35,317 nt of DNA from WJMT01 sp964611275. Its GTDB lineage: Bacteria; Acidobacteriota; Aminicenantia; Aminicenantales; Aminicenantaceae. The translations under genes were made by a program, and so were the position numbers. The notes beneath the pieces were generated by a model. It did no database searches. It was given only the letters and a program-made list of their open reading frames with translations, and was not told the origin of the DNA. Location: NCBI GenBank assembly GCA_964611275.1, contig CAZSZS010000085.1, positions 1 through 35,317 of the forward strand, read 5' to 3'. Shown here one piece after another: positions 24,091 to 32,624 of the stretch (position 1 is its first letter; every line of letters begins with the position of its first letter).

Positions 24091-26265
24091 TTATAACAGG
24101 GTCTTTATCCTAGCTTTTCCCCAAATGAGAAGCAGAAGACAGAAGGATCCGGCCAGAAATAAGTAACGAAGAACAAGGGGAAGGCCCACTAAAGGAATAA
24201 GAATGGATGATATGGCAATGGCCCCTAAGAAAGAGCCTATTAAGTCAAGTCCGTATCCCAGTCCGTAGTGGAGACCTTTTTTCAGGTAGAGCTGGTTTGA
24301 TACGATAAACATCTCTCCTCCCACACATCCGAGAAGAATAAGAAAGACAGGAAAAAACAGGGGCGGAGGCGAATGCTTTATCAGTACAAGCAAGAGGAGC
24401 AAAAGGAGAAGGGATTGGAATTGAATAAAAATCAAGTGTTTTAGACCAACGGTCTTCATTCTTGTGCCCAGATAGGCTCCCAGAGCCATTCCTGCCATGA
24501 AGGAGGCAAAGAGGAGAGAGATGGATTGATAGATAGAACCGTAAAGGGTCTGGAAAGCGATGATAACAATAACTTCCACGGCAATAGATGTAAGTCCTAT
24601 AAGAGTCAGGGGAGCCAGATAGAAAGAGGAAGTTTTCTTTCTAAGCCCAATGATGATCAAGACAGCGGCAAACACAATCAGAGGGAAATCCAGAATCCAG
24701 AAAGGACCTTTTTTGGAGAGGAACGAAAGGAGCTGGCTCTCTATCCCTTTAAAATGGGTGCTTCTGAGCACGGAACTATAAAAATAACTGATAGGGTAAA
24801 GGTCTTTGTTCACCTGTTTTTTCCCGGACACGACTTTTTCTCTGAGAGACTGAACCCGCAGAGGAGATAAGCGGGCTTGCAGAAGATAAGGAGAGACATA
24901 TGTGTTGTTGAGTTCAAGGTCTTTTATTTTTTGGCTGAGTTTATCTGAATCAAGGTCATTGAGATGCGAGGAGGCAAGGAAGATGTTTGAAGGACCCGGC
25001 ACGATTTTTACGTCATCGAACACTGATTGAAGAGTGAAATACAGACAGCTTAAGAAATTTTGAAGCTGGGGGCTTATATAATTTTCCGCCGAGGGGACCT
25101 GAAATGAAAAAACGCCCTCAGGGTGGAGTTTTTTTTTGACGATTTGAAAGAATTCTTGAGTGTAAAACCGGTTGAGCTGTGATGTTTCAGGAGGGGGAAG
25201 GTTTAAAATGATGACCTGGTATGTTTTTTGTGTCTTTGATATAAAAACCCTTCCGTCCTCATAATGGACATCGATCCGGGGGTGATTACGGATATTGTTT
25301 TCAAATTCAGGGAGAAAACGGGCAGATATTCTGATGACCTCAGGGTCCAGTTCCACATAATCAACATTTGTGTCGGGGTATTTGAGGAGCTGGCTGAGGC
25401 TTCCGGACAGGCCTCCTCCTATGAGTAAAACATTTCCTGTCCCGGGCTTTTGAAGCATTGCGAAATGCACCGCTTCTTCGGCTGATGACAGATCAGGATA
25501 AGAGTATACTTTGGAGTGGTTGTTATAGAGAGTGATTTGTTCCTGGATTCTTACGATTTGGAGTTTTCCATAGGGAGAATCTTGACTTGCTGCAAGGGAG
25601 AAAGGTTTCCAGTAAAGCTTCTGTGTGGGTAGGTCAAGGATCCAGAAAGCGGCCAGAGCCAGGACAGCAATGATAAGAAATAAGGCTTGTTTCTTGTTTG
25701 AGAATACCAGATAGATGCCGGCAACACAGATCATTCCTATCAAACTGGCGGTTTTCCAGTTCGAGAGATAGGGAACGAGAAAGAAATAAACGATAATTCC
25801 CCCAGAAGCTGAACCAATAGATTCAAAAAGATAGACTCTGGAGACCTTTCCGTTTAGAAATTTTGTATTGAAAACAAAAAGAACTCCCAAAGGAAAACAC
25901 GTAAAGAGAGAAATGAAGAGTGCTGAGGTGATCATAGGAAAAAGCCCCATAAGTTCACCCGGGCTCTCTTTGAATAAAAATCGAATCATTCTGAGCCCTG
26001 TAAAGCAGAGGGGAAAAACGAGTATAACCAGATAGTAAAGTCCAGAAAATTTAGTCCTGGAGAATTTAAAAAAGGAACCTGAAAGACTTCCTATTCCTGT
26101 CCATAACAGCCAGGCTCCCAGTATAATGCCAAATGTGATTTCATTGCCTGCGAATTGAACGGAAAATTCCCGAAGGATAAGAACTTGAAAAGAAAGAGCC
26201 ATAAATCCAAGAATAAAAGAGGGGAGAATGAGATATATTTTGTGAAAAAAAATTGACTTTTTCAT
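24091..26265 (-). CDS. Polytopic membrane protein with spermidine-synthase-like domain
   Basis: 724 residues from the ATG at 26265, chosen because AGAGGG lies eight bases upstream; a GTG at 26283 would add six residues. Roughly seven membrane segments in residues 1-215, a soluble methyltransferase-fold domain in about 220-490, then about seven more membrane segments. The soluble part has the SAM-type loop GGGLSGSLSQLL, the acidic VELDPEVIRIS and EDGRVF. Where true SpeE carries its catalytic Asp, this protein has LNLPPPETSQLNRFYTQEF, so aminopropyl transfer is doubtful. Such MFS-spermidine synthase fusions are widespread but not biochemically defined. It is in line with the AmrS-like and DUF362 genes, 43 bases after the former. 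Confidence 0.75.
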   Translation of the reverse strand: MKKSIFFHKIYLILPSFILGFMALSFQVLILREFSVQFAGNEITFGIILGAWLLWTGIGSLSGSFFKFSRTKFSGLYYLVILVFPLCFTGLRMIRFLFKESPGELMGLFPMITSALFISLFTCFPLGVLFVFNTKFLNGKVSRVYLFESIGSASGGIIVYFFLVPYLSNWKTASLIGMICVAGIYLVFSNKKQALFLIIAVLALAAFWILDLPTQKLYWKPFSLAASQDSPYGKLQIVRIQEQITLYNNHSKVYSYPDLSSAEEAVHFAMLQKPGTGNVLLIGGGLSGSLSQLLKYPDTNVDYVELDPEVIRISARFLPEFENNIRNHPRIDVHYEDGRVFISKTQKTYQVIILNLPPPETSQLNRFYTQEFFQIVKKKLHPEGVFSFQVPSAENYISPQLQNFLSCLYFTLQSVFDDVKIVPGPSNIFLASSHLNDLDSDKLSQKIKDLELNNTYVSPYLLQARLSPLRVQSLREKVVSGKKQVNKDLYPISYFYSSVLRSTHFKGIESQLLSFLSKKGPFWILDFPLIVFAAVLIIIGLRKKTSSFYLAPLTLIGLTSIAVEVIVIIAFQTLYGSIYQSISLLFASFMAGMALGAYLGTRMKTVGLKHLIFIQFQSLLLLLLLLVLIKHSPPPLFFPVFLILLGCVGGEMFIVSNQLYLKKGLHYGLGYGLDLIGSFLGAIAISSILIPLVGLPLVLRYLFLAGSFCLLLLIWGKARIKTLL

Positions 26266-26308
26266 GCTTTGATCCCTCTTCACCCCGGGAATGGATCAGT
26301 CGTTCAGT

Positions 26309-27430
26309 TTAGGACCAGAAACCGGGAATTTCCTGACCGCAGAACGCACACCGCCCGTTTTTTATGTTAATTTTTTCTATAAGATACCCCATTCGGTTTA
26401 CGATGATCTCACCGCAGTGAGGGCAGTAAGTGTTTTCCGCTTCATGTGCCGGGATGTTGCCTACATAGACATAATTCAGCCCCTCCTCCAGAGCTGTATT
26501 TCTGAGGTTTTCCAGAGTCGATAGTGGAGTGGGAGGGAGATTTTTCATAAGATAGTAAGGATAAAACCGGGAAAGATGAAGAGGCACATCAGGGCCTATC
26601 TCTTTTTTAATCCAGCGGCACATCTGACGTATTTCCGAGGTTGTATCGTTTAGAGTGGGGATGACAAGATAGACGATTTCCAGCCACACATGGCTTTGTG
26701 AAGCAGCTATAATGGCATCCAGAACAGGTTGGAGCTTGCCTCTGACATATTTGGTATAGAAGTCTTGATTAAAGGCTTTAAGGTCGATCTTGACTCCGTC
26801 TACTACTTCCAGAAGGTCCTTAAAAGGTTCAGGATTGACATGAGCTCCGGTTATCACAACATTTTTGATCCCTTTTCTTCTGGCTTCCAGGGAAGTGTCA
26901 TACATATACTCAAAGAATATCACGGGTTCTGAATAAGTGTACGCTATGCTGGGGCAGTTGTTTTTTTCCGCTGTTTGGACAACGGATTCCGGAGGGAGGT
27001 CTATGTGGGTGATTTGTTCGGGTCTTACCTGAGAGATCTCCCAGTTCTGACAGAATTTGCAGTTCACATTACATCCTGCGGTGGCTATGGAAAGGGCTGT
27101 GGTATTTGGCAGAAAATGGAAAAGGGGTTTTTTTTCAATGGGATCCACATGAACAGCACAGGCTTTTCCGTAGACCAGCGTGTAGTATGTTCCTCTCATA
27201 TTTTCCCTTACTCCACAGTAGCCTCTCTCCTTATCTCCCAGTTTGCAGAACCGAGGGCAGAGCTGGCATTCAATTTCTCTGTCAGGGAGCTTTTTATAAT
27301 ATCTGGCCTCAACTTTTGATAGGTTTGCTGTATCGGAAAAAGAAAAAAGGTCTGATCCAAAGGGGAGCAGACCTTTTTTTGGAGTTAGGCCTGCCGTAGC
27401 TGAGAATTTAAGAAAATTTCGTCTTCTCAT
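26309..27430 (-). CDS. AmrS-type radical SAM enzyme (AmmeMemoRadiSam family)
   Basis: 373 residues. The radical-SAM motif is C120-x3-C124-x2-C127 (CNVNCKFCQNW). An N-terminal Cys set C55, C58, C62, C72 (CQLCPRFC...YCG) precedes it, and a C-terminal CxxC pair of pairs (YCPHCG, RCAFCG) may bind zinc. YGKACAVHVDPIEKKPLFHF is highly typical of this family, which is related to pyruvate formate-lyase activases; its substrate is not known. AMMECR1 and MEMO1 partners are not in the window. The N-terminus RRRNFLKFSATAG matches a twin-arginine motif, though the hydrophobic stretch is weak. Its ATG overlaps the DUF362 stop by one base (TAATG). Confidence 0.85.
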   Translation of the reverse strand: MRRRNFLKFSATAGLTPKKGLLPFGSDLFSFSDTANLSKVEARYYKKLPDREIECQLCPRFCKLGDKERGYCGVRENMRGTYYTLVYGKACAVHVDPIEKKPLFHFLPNTTALSIATAGCNVNCKFCQNWEISQVRPEQITHIDLPPESVVQTAEKNNCPSIAYTYSEPVIFFEYMYDTSLEARRKGIKNVVITGAHVNPEPFKDLLEVVDGVKIDLKAFNQDFYTKYVRGKLQPVLDAIIAASQSHVWLEIVYLVIPTLNDTTSEIRQMCRWIKKEIGPDVPLHLSRFYPYYLMKNLPPTPLSTLENLRNTALEEGLNYVYVGNIPAHEAENTYCPHCGEIIVNRMGYLIEKINIKNGRCAFCGQEIPGFWS

Positions 27431-28320
27431 TAAATTTCCTCTCTTATTATAGTGATGTTTGTCGGATTCGCAGAGCCCAACCCTAACTTCTCTGCGGTTT
27501 TAATATAGAGAGGCTCTCTGTTTTCTTCCTTCAAAGAAGGAATACCGTGTTTTTTTCTCAGCTCTTCAATGACCTGCCAGCCCACATAATCAGCAGCCAC
27601 AGGATCTGTGCTCATGATCAAGCCTCCGTATTCTTCTGCCCACCGGGAGTGATAGGCTGGCCCTTTATGAAACTGCACTGTCAAGGCATCAATGATGGTA
27701 AGCCTGTGTTTTTCCCGTATGGCAGGCGCGTCAAACAGATCAGCCACAAAAGGATCGCAGTGAAAGTCGTGGTATTTATTAGGGTTGTGGATGGAGCCAA
27801 AGTAGTTTTTCATGCCGGCCGTGATGCCGGCTAATCCGTGGTCTTTAAGAATGGCCAGGCTGATTGATTGTGAGACGATATCAGATTGTATGGAAGAGAA
27901 CAGGCTGCCTATGCTCCGGTGGACAGTAAGGTTTTTTTTATAGCCAATGGTGTTTGAATCCGTTCCGAAAATCTTTATTCCACTCTGGCTCATATTCAGC
28001 CTGTAGTCAGCGTTTATGAGTTCACGGTTTGTTCTGTCCCATATGAGAATATTTTTTTCCTGTAAGCCTCCCTCTATAAGATAGTCTGCAAGGGAGAGAG
28101 CTACTTTTGGCCGTGTGGAAAGGCTTCTTCCGCCAATGGTGTTTATCTTTATCCCTGTTTTTTTGTCGGTGCTCAAAAGGGCTTTGACACTGGATTTGCT
28201 GTCTTTGAATCCGGTCAGAAGATGAAATCCTCTTGTATAGAGATGAATGAGTTTTTCTGAGTTTATGTCCTCTTTTGAGCCGTATATATTTTTGGTTTGA
28301 ATAATAATGACTTTGGCCAT
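27430..28320 (-). CDS. DUF362 domain protein
   Basis: 296 residues with the DUF362 pattern: KINTIGGRSLSTRPKVALSLADYL, ILIWDRTNRELINADY, LKDHGLAGITAGMKNYFGSI with HNPNKYHDFHCDPFVADL, and STDPVAADYVGWQVI. The family is often joined to ferredoxin domains, but none is present here. Function is unknown. No signal peptide is evident. It is the first gene of a three-gene unit with the AmrS-like and membrane protein genes and is divergent from the DUF6599 gene across about 100 bases. Confidence 0.85.
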   Translation of the reverse strand: MAKVIIIQTKNIYGSKEDINSEKLIHLYTRGFHLLTGFKDSKSSVKALLSTDKKTGIKINTIGGRSLSTRPKVALSLADYLIEGGLQEKNILIWDRTNRELINADYRLNMSQSGIKIFGTDSNTIGYKKNLTVHRSIGSLFSSIQSDIVSQSISLAILKDHGLAGITAGMKNYFGSIHNPNKYHDFHCDPFVADLFDAPAIREKHRLTIIDALTVQFHKGPAYHSRWAEEYGGLIMSTDPVAADYVGWQVIEELRKKHGIPSLKEENREPLYIKTAEKLGLGSANPTNITIIREEI

Positions 28321-28361
28321 TTTCTCTCTTTAAAACTACAACGAATACATCGGGATGTCAA

Positions 28362-28391
28362 TTGACTCAAAAGACTGTTTGTGCTTATATT
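28362..28391 (+). promoter_or_regulatory. Promoter of the DUF6599 gene
   Basis: TTGACT (28362-28367) and TATATT (28386-28391, 18-base spacer; TTATAT gives 17) precede the ATG at 28423 by about 31 bases. It is divergent from the DUF362 gene, so the two units may share control. Confidence 0.5.
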
Positions 28392-28422
28392 AAAGACAAA
28401 TAATGATAGCGGAGAGGATAAC

Positions 28423-29325
28423 ATGGATTTAAAGAGAAATCGTCCTGTTTTTTTGTTAGCGGCTTCTGTCTGGGTTTTTTCCCTTTTTATAAGTCCGGCC
28501 CATAGTGATGAGGTGAGCTCTCTAAAAAGCCTGCTTCCTGAATTAGAGGCCTGGACACTTGTGAGCTCCCCACAGATTTATCAGCCGGAGAATCTTTTTG
28601 AATATATAAACGGGGCTGCGGAAAGTTATATCTCATATGGATTCAAGGAACTCATTGTCGCTGAATATAAGATCAAAGATAAGGCCTGCGATGTGATCTT
28701 AGAGATCTATGATATGGGGGATGATAAAAATGGTTTTGGGATCTACAGTTCAGAAAGATATCCTGATAGCCAATTTATTCCCATAGGAACGCAGGGGTAT
28801 TTAGAACAGGGCACATTGATCTTTTTGACTGGAGGATATTATGTCAAACTCGTGTCATTTGAATGCGGTGATGAGGCTGGCGATTATTTAAGGAATTTTT
28901 CGGAAGAGATATCAGACAAGGTGCCGGGGGAGCATCGATTTCCTGCTGAGATAGATCTCTTTCCAGAGCAGGGATTGGTCAAAAATTCGGAAAGATTTAT
29001 TCTGAGTAATTTTTTAGGATATGACTTCCTTCATTCCGGATTTACAGCTGATTATCATTTAGGCGAGAATGAGTTCAGATGCTTTCTTATTGTTGGGAAG
29101 GATGAACCGGAAGCCAAACAGATGCTAGAGAAATATATGAATGCCAAGAAAGACCAGGAAGCAGAAGAGACTCCTTATGGATTCCATATAAAAGACCGTT
29201 ATTATGAAAATATACTTTTAGCACTAAAAGGAAAATATATTATTGGTGTATTGGAAGTCAAAGACTCTTTCATGGATATTGGGCAAAAATACTTATCAGA
29301 AATAATAAGTAATGTAAAAGATTAA
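28423..29325 (+). CDS. Secreted DUF6599-type protein
   Basis: 300 residues from the ATG at 28423, which has GGAGAGG six bases upstream; a GTG at 28381 would add 14 residues and spoil the signal peptide. Residues 1-28 form a signal peptide: basic MDLKRNR, hydrophobic VFLLAASVWVFSLFI, then SPAHS as a likely cleavage site. There is no lipobox Cys. The mature part contains ENLFEYINGAAESYISYGF, the conserved feature I associate with DUF6599, and several repeated IKD/YYENILLALKGKYI strands. Predicted periplasmic or outside. Function is unknown. The family name is from memory and moderately sure. Confidence 0.72.
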   Translation: MDLKRNRPVFLLAASVWVFSLFISPAHSDEVSSLKSLLPELEAWTLVSSPQIYQPENLFEYINGAAESYISYGFKELIVAEYKIKDKACDVILEIYDMGDDKNGFGIYSSERYPDSQFIPIGTQGYLEQGTLIFLTGGYYVKLVSFECGDEAGDYLRNFSEEISDKVPGEHRFPAEIDLFPEQGLVKNSERFILSNFLGYDFLHSGFTADYHLGENEFRCFLIVGKDEPEAKQMLEKYMNAKKDQEAEETPYGFHIKDRYYENILLALKGKYIIGVLEVKDSFMDIGQKYLSEIISNVKD

Positions 29326-29371
29326 TCAGAGCCTGCCTTGTTCTTTTCTTGATCTTCCTAAGAGAGGGGGA

Positions 29372-30307
29372 TTATTTTATTTTTAAGGAGATAATGACTG
29401 AAGTATTTCGGCCTTTGTTTTTGGCTTTGAGGAGAGCTTCGTCACTGGTTTTGATAAGTTTTTCACAGGAAATAGAGGGGAGGTTTTCTGAACAGGTGCC
29501 TCCTATGCTGATGGTTATTTTCAGAGGTCCTACCTCAGTTTTTATCTTGTGATTGCACACAGAGGTCCTCAGTCTTTCAGCCACGCTTTTTATCTGCTTG
29601 TTTCCGCATCTTGGGAAAACAGCAATAAATTCATCTCCTCCGAAGCGCCCGATTTTGTCATATCTCCGCATTGAATTTTTGAGCCTGAGGGCCACTTTTT
29701 TCAGGACCTGGTCACCGACAAGATGTCCGTGAGTGTCATTTATTCTTTTAAAAAAATCAATATCGGCCATGATCAGCCCTGTTATTTCTCCATATCTTCC
29801 TTCTCTTTCTGTCTCTTCGCTTAGAAAGTCAATGATTTTGCTTCGGCTCCATAATTGAGTCAGGCTGTCCGTTGTCGCACGCTGGCGTTCCTTGACCTGA
29901 GTATTGATGATCCTTTCCGCATTTTTCAGCCTGACCCTCAGTTCCATGAAGTCAAAAGGTTTTGTGATATAATCATCGGCTCCTGCTGATAATCCCTTTA
30001 TTATTTCTTCCTGGCGGTCTTTTCCTGTCAATAATATAATGTAGACATATATTTCCTTATCTTCCTTTGACAGGCGGCGTATTTTTTTGCAGAGTTCGAT
30101 CCCATCCATACCAGGCATTTCCCAATCCAGGATCGCAATGCGGAAAGACTTGTTTTCATTACTGTATACGGTACGGATATTGGATTGAAAGGCTTCCCAT
30201 GCCTGCTTGCCGTTATGCGTGACTGTAGATTTATATCCCCACTTGTTTAAGTAGCCTTGAAGGGCTCTGCTTGATATGATGTCGTCTTCAGCAATGAGAA
30301 TCTTCAT
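29372..30307 (-). CDS. Response regulator diguanylate cyclase (PleD-type)
   Basis: 311 residues. The receiver domain (1-130) has acidic pocket E7-D8-D9, phospho-acceptor D61 (ILDWEMPG), T94 and K116 (ITKPFD). The GGDEF domain (about 140-305) has an intact GGDEF at 223-227, DIDFFKRIND near 182, and an RxxD product-inhibition site R214-D217 exactly five residues upstream. It is expected to make c-di-GMP when phosphorylated. No histidine kinase lies nearby. Convergent with the DUF6599 gene (46-base gap, no clear terminator) and divergent from the AI-2E permease. Confidence 0.95.
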   Translation of the reverse strand: MKILIAEDDIISSRALQGYLNKWGYKSTVTHNGKQAWEAFQSNIRTVYSNENKSFRIAILDWEMPGMDGIELCKKIRRLSKEDKEIYVYIILLTGKDRQEEIIKGLSAGADDYITKPFDFMELRVRLKNAERIINTQVKERQRATTDSLTQLWSRSKIIDFLSEETEREGRYGEITGLIMADIDFFKRINDTHGHLVGDQVLKKVALRLKNSMRRYDKIGRFGGDEFIAVFPRCGNKQIKSVAERLRTSVCNHKIKTEVGPLKITISIGGTCSENLPSISCEKLIKTSDEALLKAKNKGRNTSVIISLKIK

Positions 30308-30316
30308 TTGTTTATC

Positions 30317-30346
30317 ATTTTAGTTTTTGTTGAAACGCAATGTCAA
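30317..30346 (-). promoter_or_regulatory. Promoter of the response regulator cyclase
   Basis: On the minus strand a perfect TTGACA (30341-30346) and TAAAAT (30317-30322) are 18 bases apart. The -10 is nine bases from the ATG at 30307, again leaving almost no leader, and no Shine-Dalgarno is visible. Confidence 0.5.
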
Positions 30347-30423
30347 TAATCTTTTAGGGTGAGATTTGCGCATGATAACTCATCTAACCAGGCGAAGTGA
30401 TTTTGGGAAGTTTGATGGCGGGC

Positions 30424-30452
30424 TGGATTATGATGCCAAATTTTACTATAAT
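30424..30452 (+). promoter_or_regulatory. Promoter of the AI-2E family gene
   Basis: A perfect TATAAT (30447-30452) is preceded after 17 bases by TGGATT (30424-30429), a weak -35. AGGGG sits six bases before the ATG at 30476. Confidence 0.4.
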
Positions 30453-30475
30453 GTCTGTGTTTATAGGGGTTATTA

Positions 30476-31498
30476 ATGGAAGATAATAAAGTTGCCACAG
30501 TGTCACTGGTTATCATCGTTGTTTTTATAATCGGTGTTGTTCTGAGGCTTGCAAAGCCTGTTCTTTTTCCTTTTTTCCTTGCCATTTTCCTGTCATTTAT
30601 ACTTTATCCGGCACTGGATTTTCTTACTAAGATTAAGATACCAAGAATTATCTCCATCATTTTTATTCTTCTTTTTACCTTTTTTATTATCTATTTATTA
30701 GGTTCTCTTTTTTATTCAACAGGCAAAACGTTTGCAGCGGAATTTCCTAAATATGGGGAAAAGATGAACAGTATACTGACATCGATTTTCACAAAGCTCA
30801 ATCTCCCTCAGTTAAAAATCGGTACCATTGATTGGCTGGGGGAGTTCGACCTGAACAGGATAGGAAGGATCCTCAGCTCTTCTCTGGGACCGTTTTTCTC
30901 TTTTATGTCAAACCTGTTTCTGGTGCTGATATTTCTGGTTTTCATTTTAGCCGGAAGAGGAAGGGTCAAACTTAAAATTCAGAAGTATCTTGATAAAAAA
31001 AGAGCAGAAAAAGCCAATATTATCATCAATAATATTGACAAACAGGTGCAGAAGTATCTTGTCATAAAAACAATTGTGAGTTTTTTCACAGGAGTGTTGG
31101 CGTTCATCGCGCTTCTTTTTTTTGGAGTGGATTTTGCCATAATCTTCGGATTTTTGACTTTTCTTCTTAATTATATCCCGAACATAGGTTCTTTTTTTGC
31201 CACGGCTCTTCCGTTCACGATCGCTATATTCCAGTTCGAAACCCTATGGCCCGCATTTTGGATATTGGTTATCCTTACGGCTATCCAGCTCATAATGGCT
31301 AATGTTATTGAACCCAGACTTATGGGGCATGGGTTAGGGCTCAGCCCCCTGGTCGTGCTTTTTTTCCTTTTCTTCTGGGGCTGGCTGTGGGGATTGCCTG
31401 GGATGATCCTGGCGGTGCCTATTGCAGCCATCATAAAGATCGTTTTCCACAATATTCCCGGAATGCAGTTTGTAGCTGCTTTCATGAGCAAAGATTAA
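30476..31498 (+). CDS. AI-2E family transporter (UPF0118)
   Basis: 340-residue polytopic inner-membrane protein with about seven to eight membrane segments. Typical marks are RLAKPVLFPFFLAIFLSFILYPALDFL, FLTFLLNYIPNIGSFFAT, ANVIEPRLMGHGLGLSPLVVLF and GLPGMILAVPIAAIIKI, of which LNYIPNIGS and EPRLMGHGLGLSP are the strongest. Family members include TqsA (autoinducer-2 export), PerM and Na+/H+ antiporters, so substrate cannot be assigned. Stands alone, convergent with the Mth938-like gene 11 bases away. Confidence 0.92.
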   Translation: MEDNKVATVSLVIIVVFIIGVVLRLAKPVLFPFFLAIFLSFILYPALDFLTKIKIPRIISIIFILLFTFFIIYLLGSLFYSTGKTFAAEFPKYGEKMNSILTSIFTKLNLPQLKIGTIDWLGEFDLNRIGRILSSSLGPFFSFMSNLFLVLIFLVFILAGRGRVKLKIQKYLDKKRAEKANIIINNIDKQVQKYLVIKTIVSFFTGVLAFIALLFFGVDFAIIFGFLTFLLNYIPNIGSFFATALPFTIAIFQFETLWPAFWILVILTAIQLIMANVIEPRLMGHGLGLSPLVVLFFLFFWGWLWGLPGMILAVPIAAIIKIVFHNIPGMQFVAAFMSKD

Positions 31499-31509
31499 AG
31501 GGGATTTAA

Positions 31510-31848
31510 TCAGCAGGTGAGATGAAAGGCCGCAAAAACGGTCTCTTTTGAATGCCTTTCATTGTAGGTCTTGGCAGCTTGTTTGCTTTTCTGAATAATG
31601 AGATGGATTTCATGGTCTTTGGCGAATTTCTTGACGTCCTCATCCACTTTCATAAGCCCTATATAACCGGTTCCTATAATGAGTGTTTCCGGTTTTTTTG
31701 CGATAACATCATCGATATCGCTGAGAGTCAATAAATGACCGGTTTTTCTCCACCAGGGAGATTTGACCCTGTCCGGATAAATAATAAGATCTTTTGTATA
31801 GAACTTTCCTTTTATGACCATCTGGCCGAATGTGTATGAATCAATCAT
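31510..31848 (-). CDS. Mth938-like (NDUFAF3/DUF498) domain protein
   Basis: 112-residue small globular protein. SYTFGQMVIKGKFYTKDLIIYPDRV, WWRKTGHLL and LIIGTGYIGLMKVDEDVKKF match the Mth938/NDUFAF3 family, named for an archaeal structure and a mitochondrial complex I assembly factor. Bacterial role is unknown. The ATG overlaps the rnc stop by four bases, so the two are translationally coupled. Last gene of the pyr-rnc unit. Confidence 0.85.
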   Translation of the reverse strand: MIDSYTFGQMVIKGKFYTKDLIIYPDRVKSPWWRKTGHLLTLSDIDDVIAKKPETLIIGTGYIGLMKVDEDVKKFAKDHEIHLIIQKSKQAAKTYNERHSKETVFAAFHLTC

Positions 31849-32588
31849 CCTTTTTTTTCTAAAATAAAGGTATCAGAGGTCAGTGATTTAAATTTCCTGT
31901 TCAAAAGGTTTTTTATGGCTTTCTGAGCTGCTTTTTGCTCTGCTTCCTTTTTTGATAAACCTGTGGCTTTCCCCAGGCTTTGTTTGTTGGAGAACACTTC
32001 GATTGTGAATTTCTTATTGTGTTCGGGCCCTTTTGTTTTTATTGTTTTATACGTGGGCGTGGGAAGATTTTCTTTCTGGAGATGTTCCTGAAGCGCTGAT
32101 TTATAGTTATTTATTAAAAAATTATCCATGTTTATTTTTTTAAAAAAATTCAGAAAATTTTTTTCAAGCAGTCCTTTAGCCGCATTGATTCCTCCGTCAA
32201 GATAGAGAGCTGCCACAAGTGCTTCGAACACACCGGCCAGGATGGTCTTTTTGTTTCTTCCGCCGCTCTTTGTTTCCCCTCTGCCCAACATGATTTTTTT
32301 GTCCAATTTTATTCCCTTTGCAAAAACAGAGAGAGCATTTGTGCTGGCTGCGGCGGATTTGAGTTTTGATAGTTCTCCTTCTGAAAGTCCTTGAAAGTTT
32401 TTGTAGAGAAAATCACACAGGATAAAGCCTAAGACAGAGTCTCCCAAAAATTCAAGGATCTCATTGTCTTTGATGTGTTCTTTATGTTCATAGGCATGAG
32501 AGCTGTGAGTGAGAGACTGGATGAGCAGATCTTTGTTTTTGAACTTATAATTTATTCTTTTTTCAAGATGGTTTAATTTTTGGTCCAT
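31845..32588 (-). CDS. rnc: Ribonuclease III
   Basis: Double-strand-specific endoribonuclease, 247 residues. The RNase III domain (about 1-155) has the signature NEILEFLGDSVLG with E43, E46 and D50. The second half of the active site reads ILAGVFEALVAALYLDGG: E122 is present, but the position of the metal-ligand Asp (Asp114 in E. coli) is G119 (codon GGT). A double-stranded-RNA binding domain follows (about 160-235, NYKSALQEHLQ, then GLSKKEAEQKAAQKAI). The gene is 36 bases after pyrC on the same strand. Activity may be altered, although E122 remains. Confidence 0.94.
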   Translation of the reverse strand: MDQKLNHLEKRINYKFKNKDLLIQSLTHSSHAYEHKEHIKDNEILEFLGDSVLGFILCDFLYKNFQGLSEGELSKLKSAAASTNALSVFAKGIKLDKKIMLGRGETKSGGRNKKTILAGVFEALVAALYLDGGINAAKGLLEKNFLNFFKKINMDNFLINNYKSALQEHLQKENLPTPTYKTIKTKGPEHNKKFTIEVFSNKQSLGKATGLSKKEAEQKAAQKAIKNLLNRKFKSLTSDTFILEKKG

Positions 32589-32624
32589 GGCGTCTTAGGT
32601 TTTCAATTCTATAGAGGATAACTA

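Noticed and set aside
24091..26265. Annotation as spermidine synthase (speE)
   Set aside because: The catalytic Asp segment is not conserved and the domain is flanked by many membrane helices.
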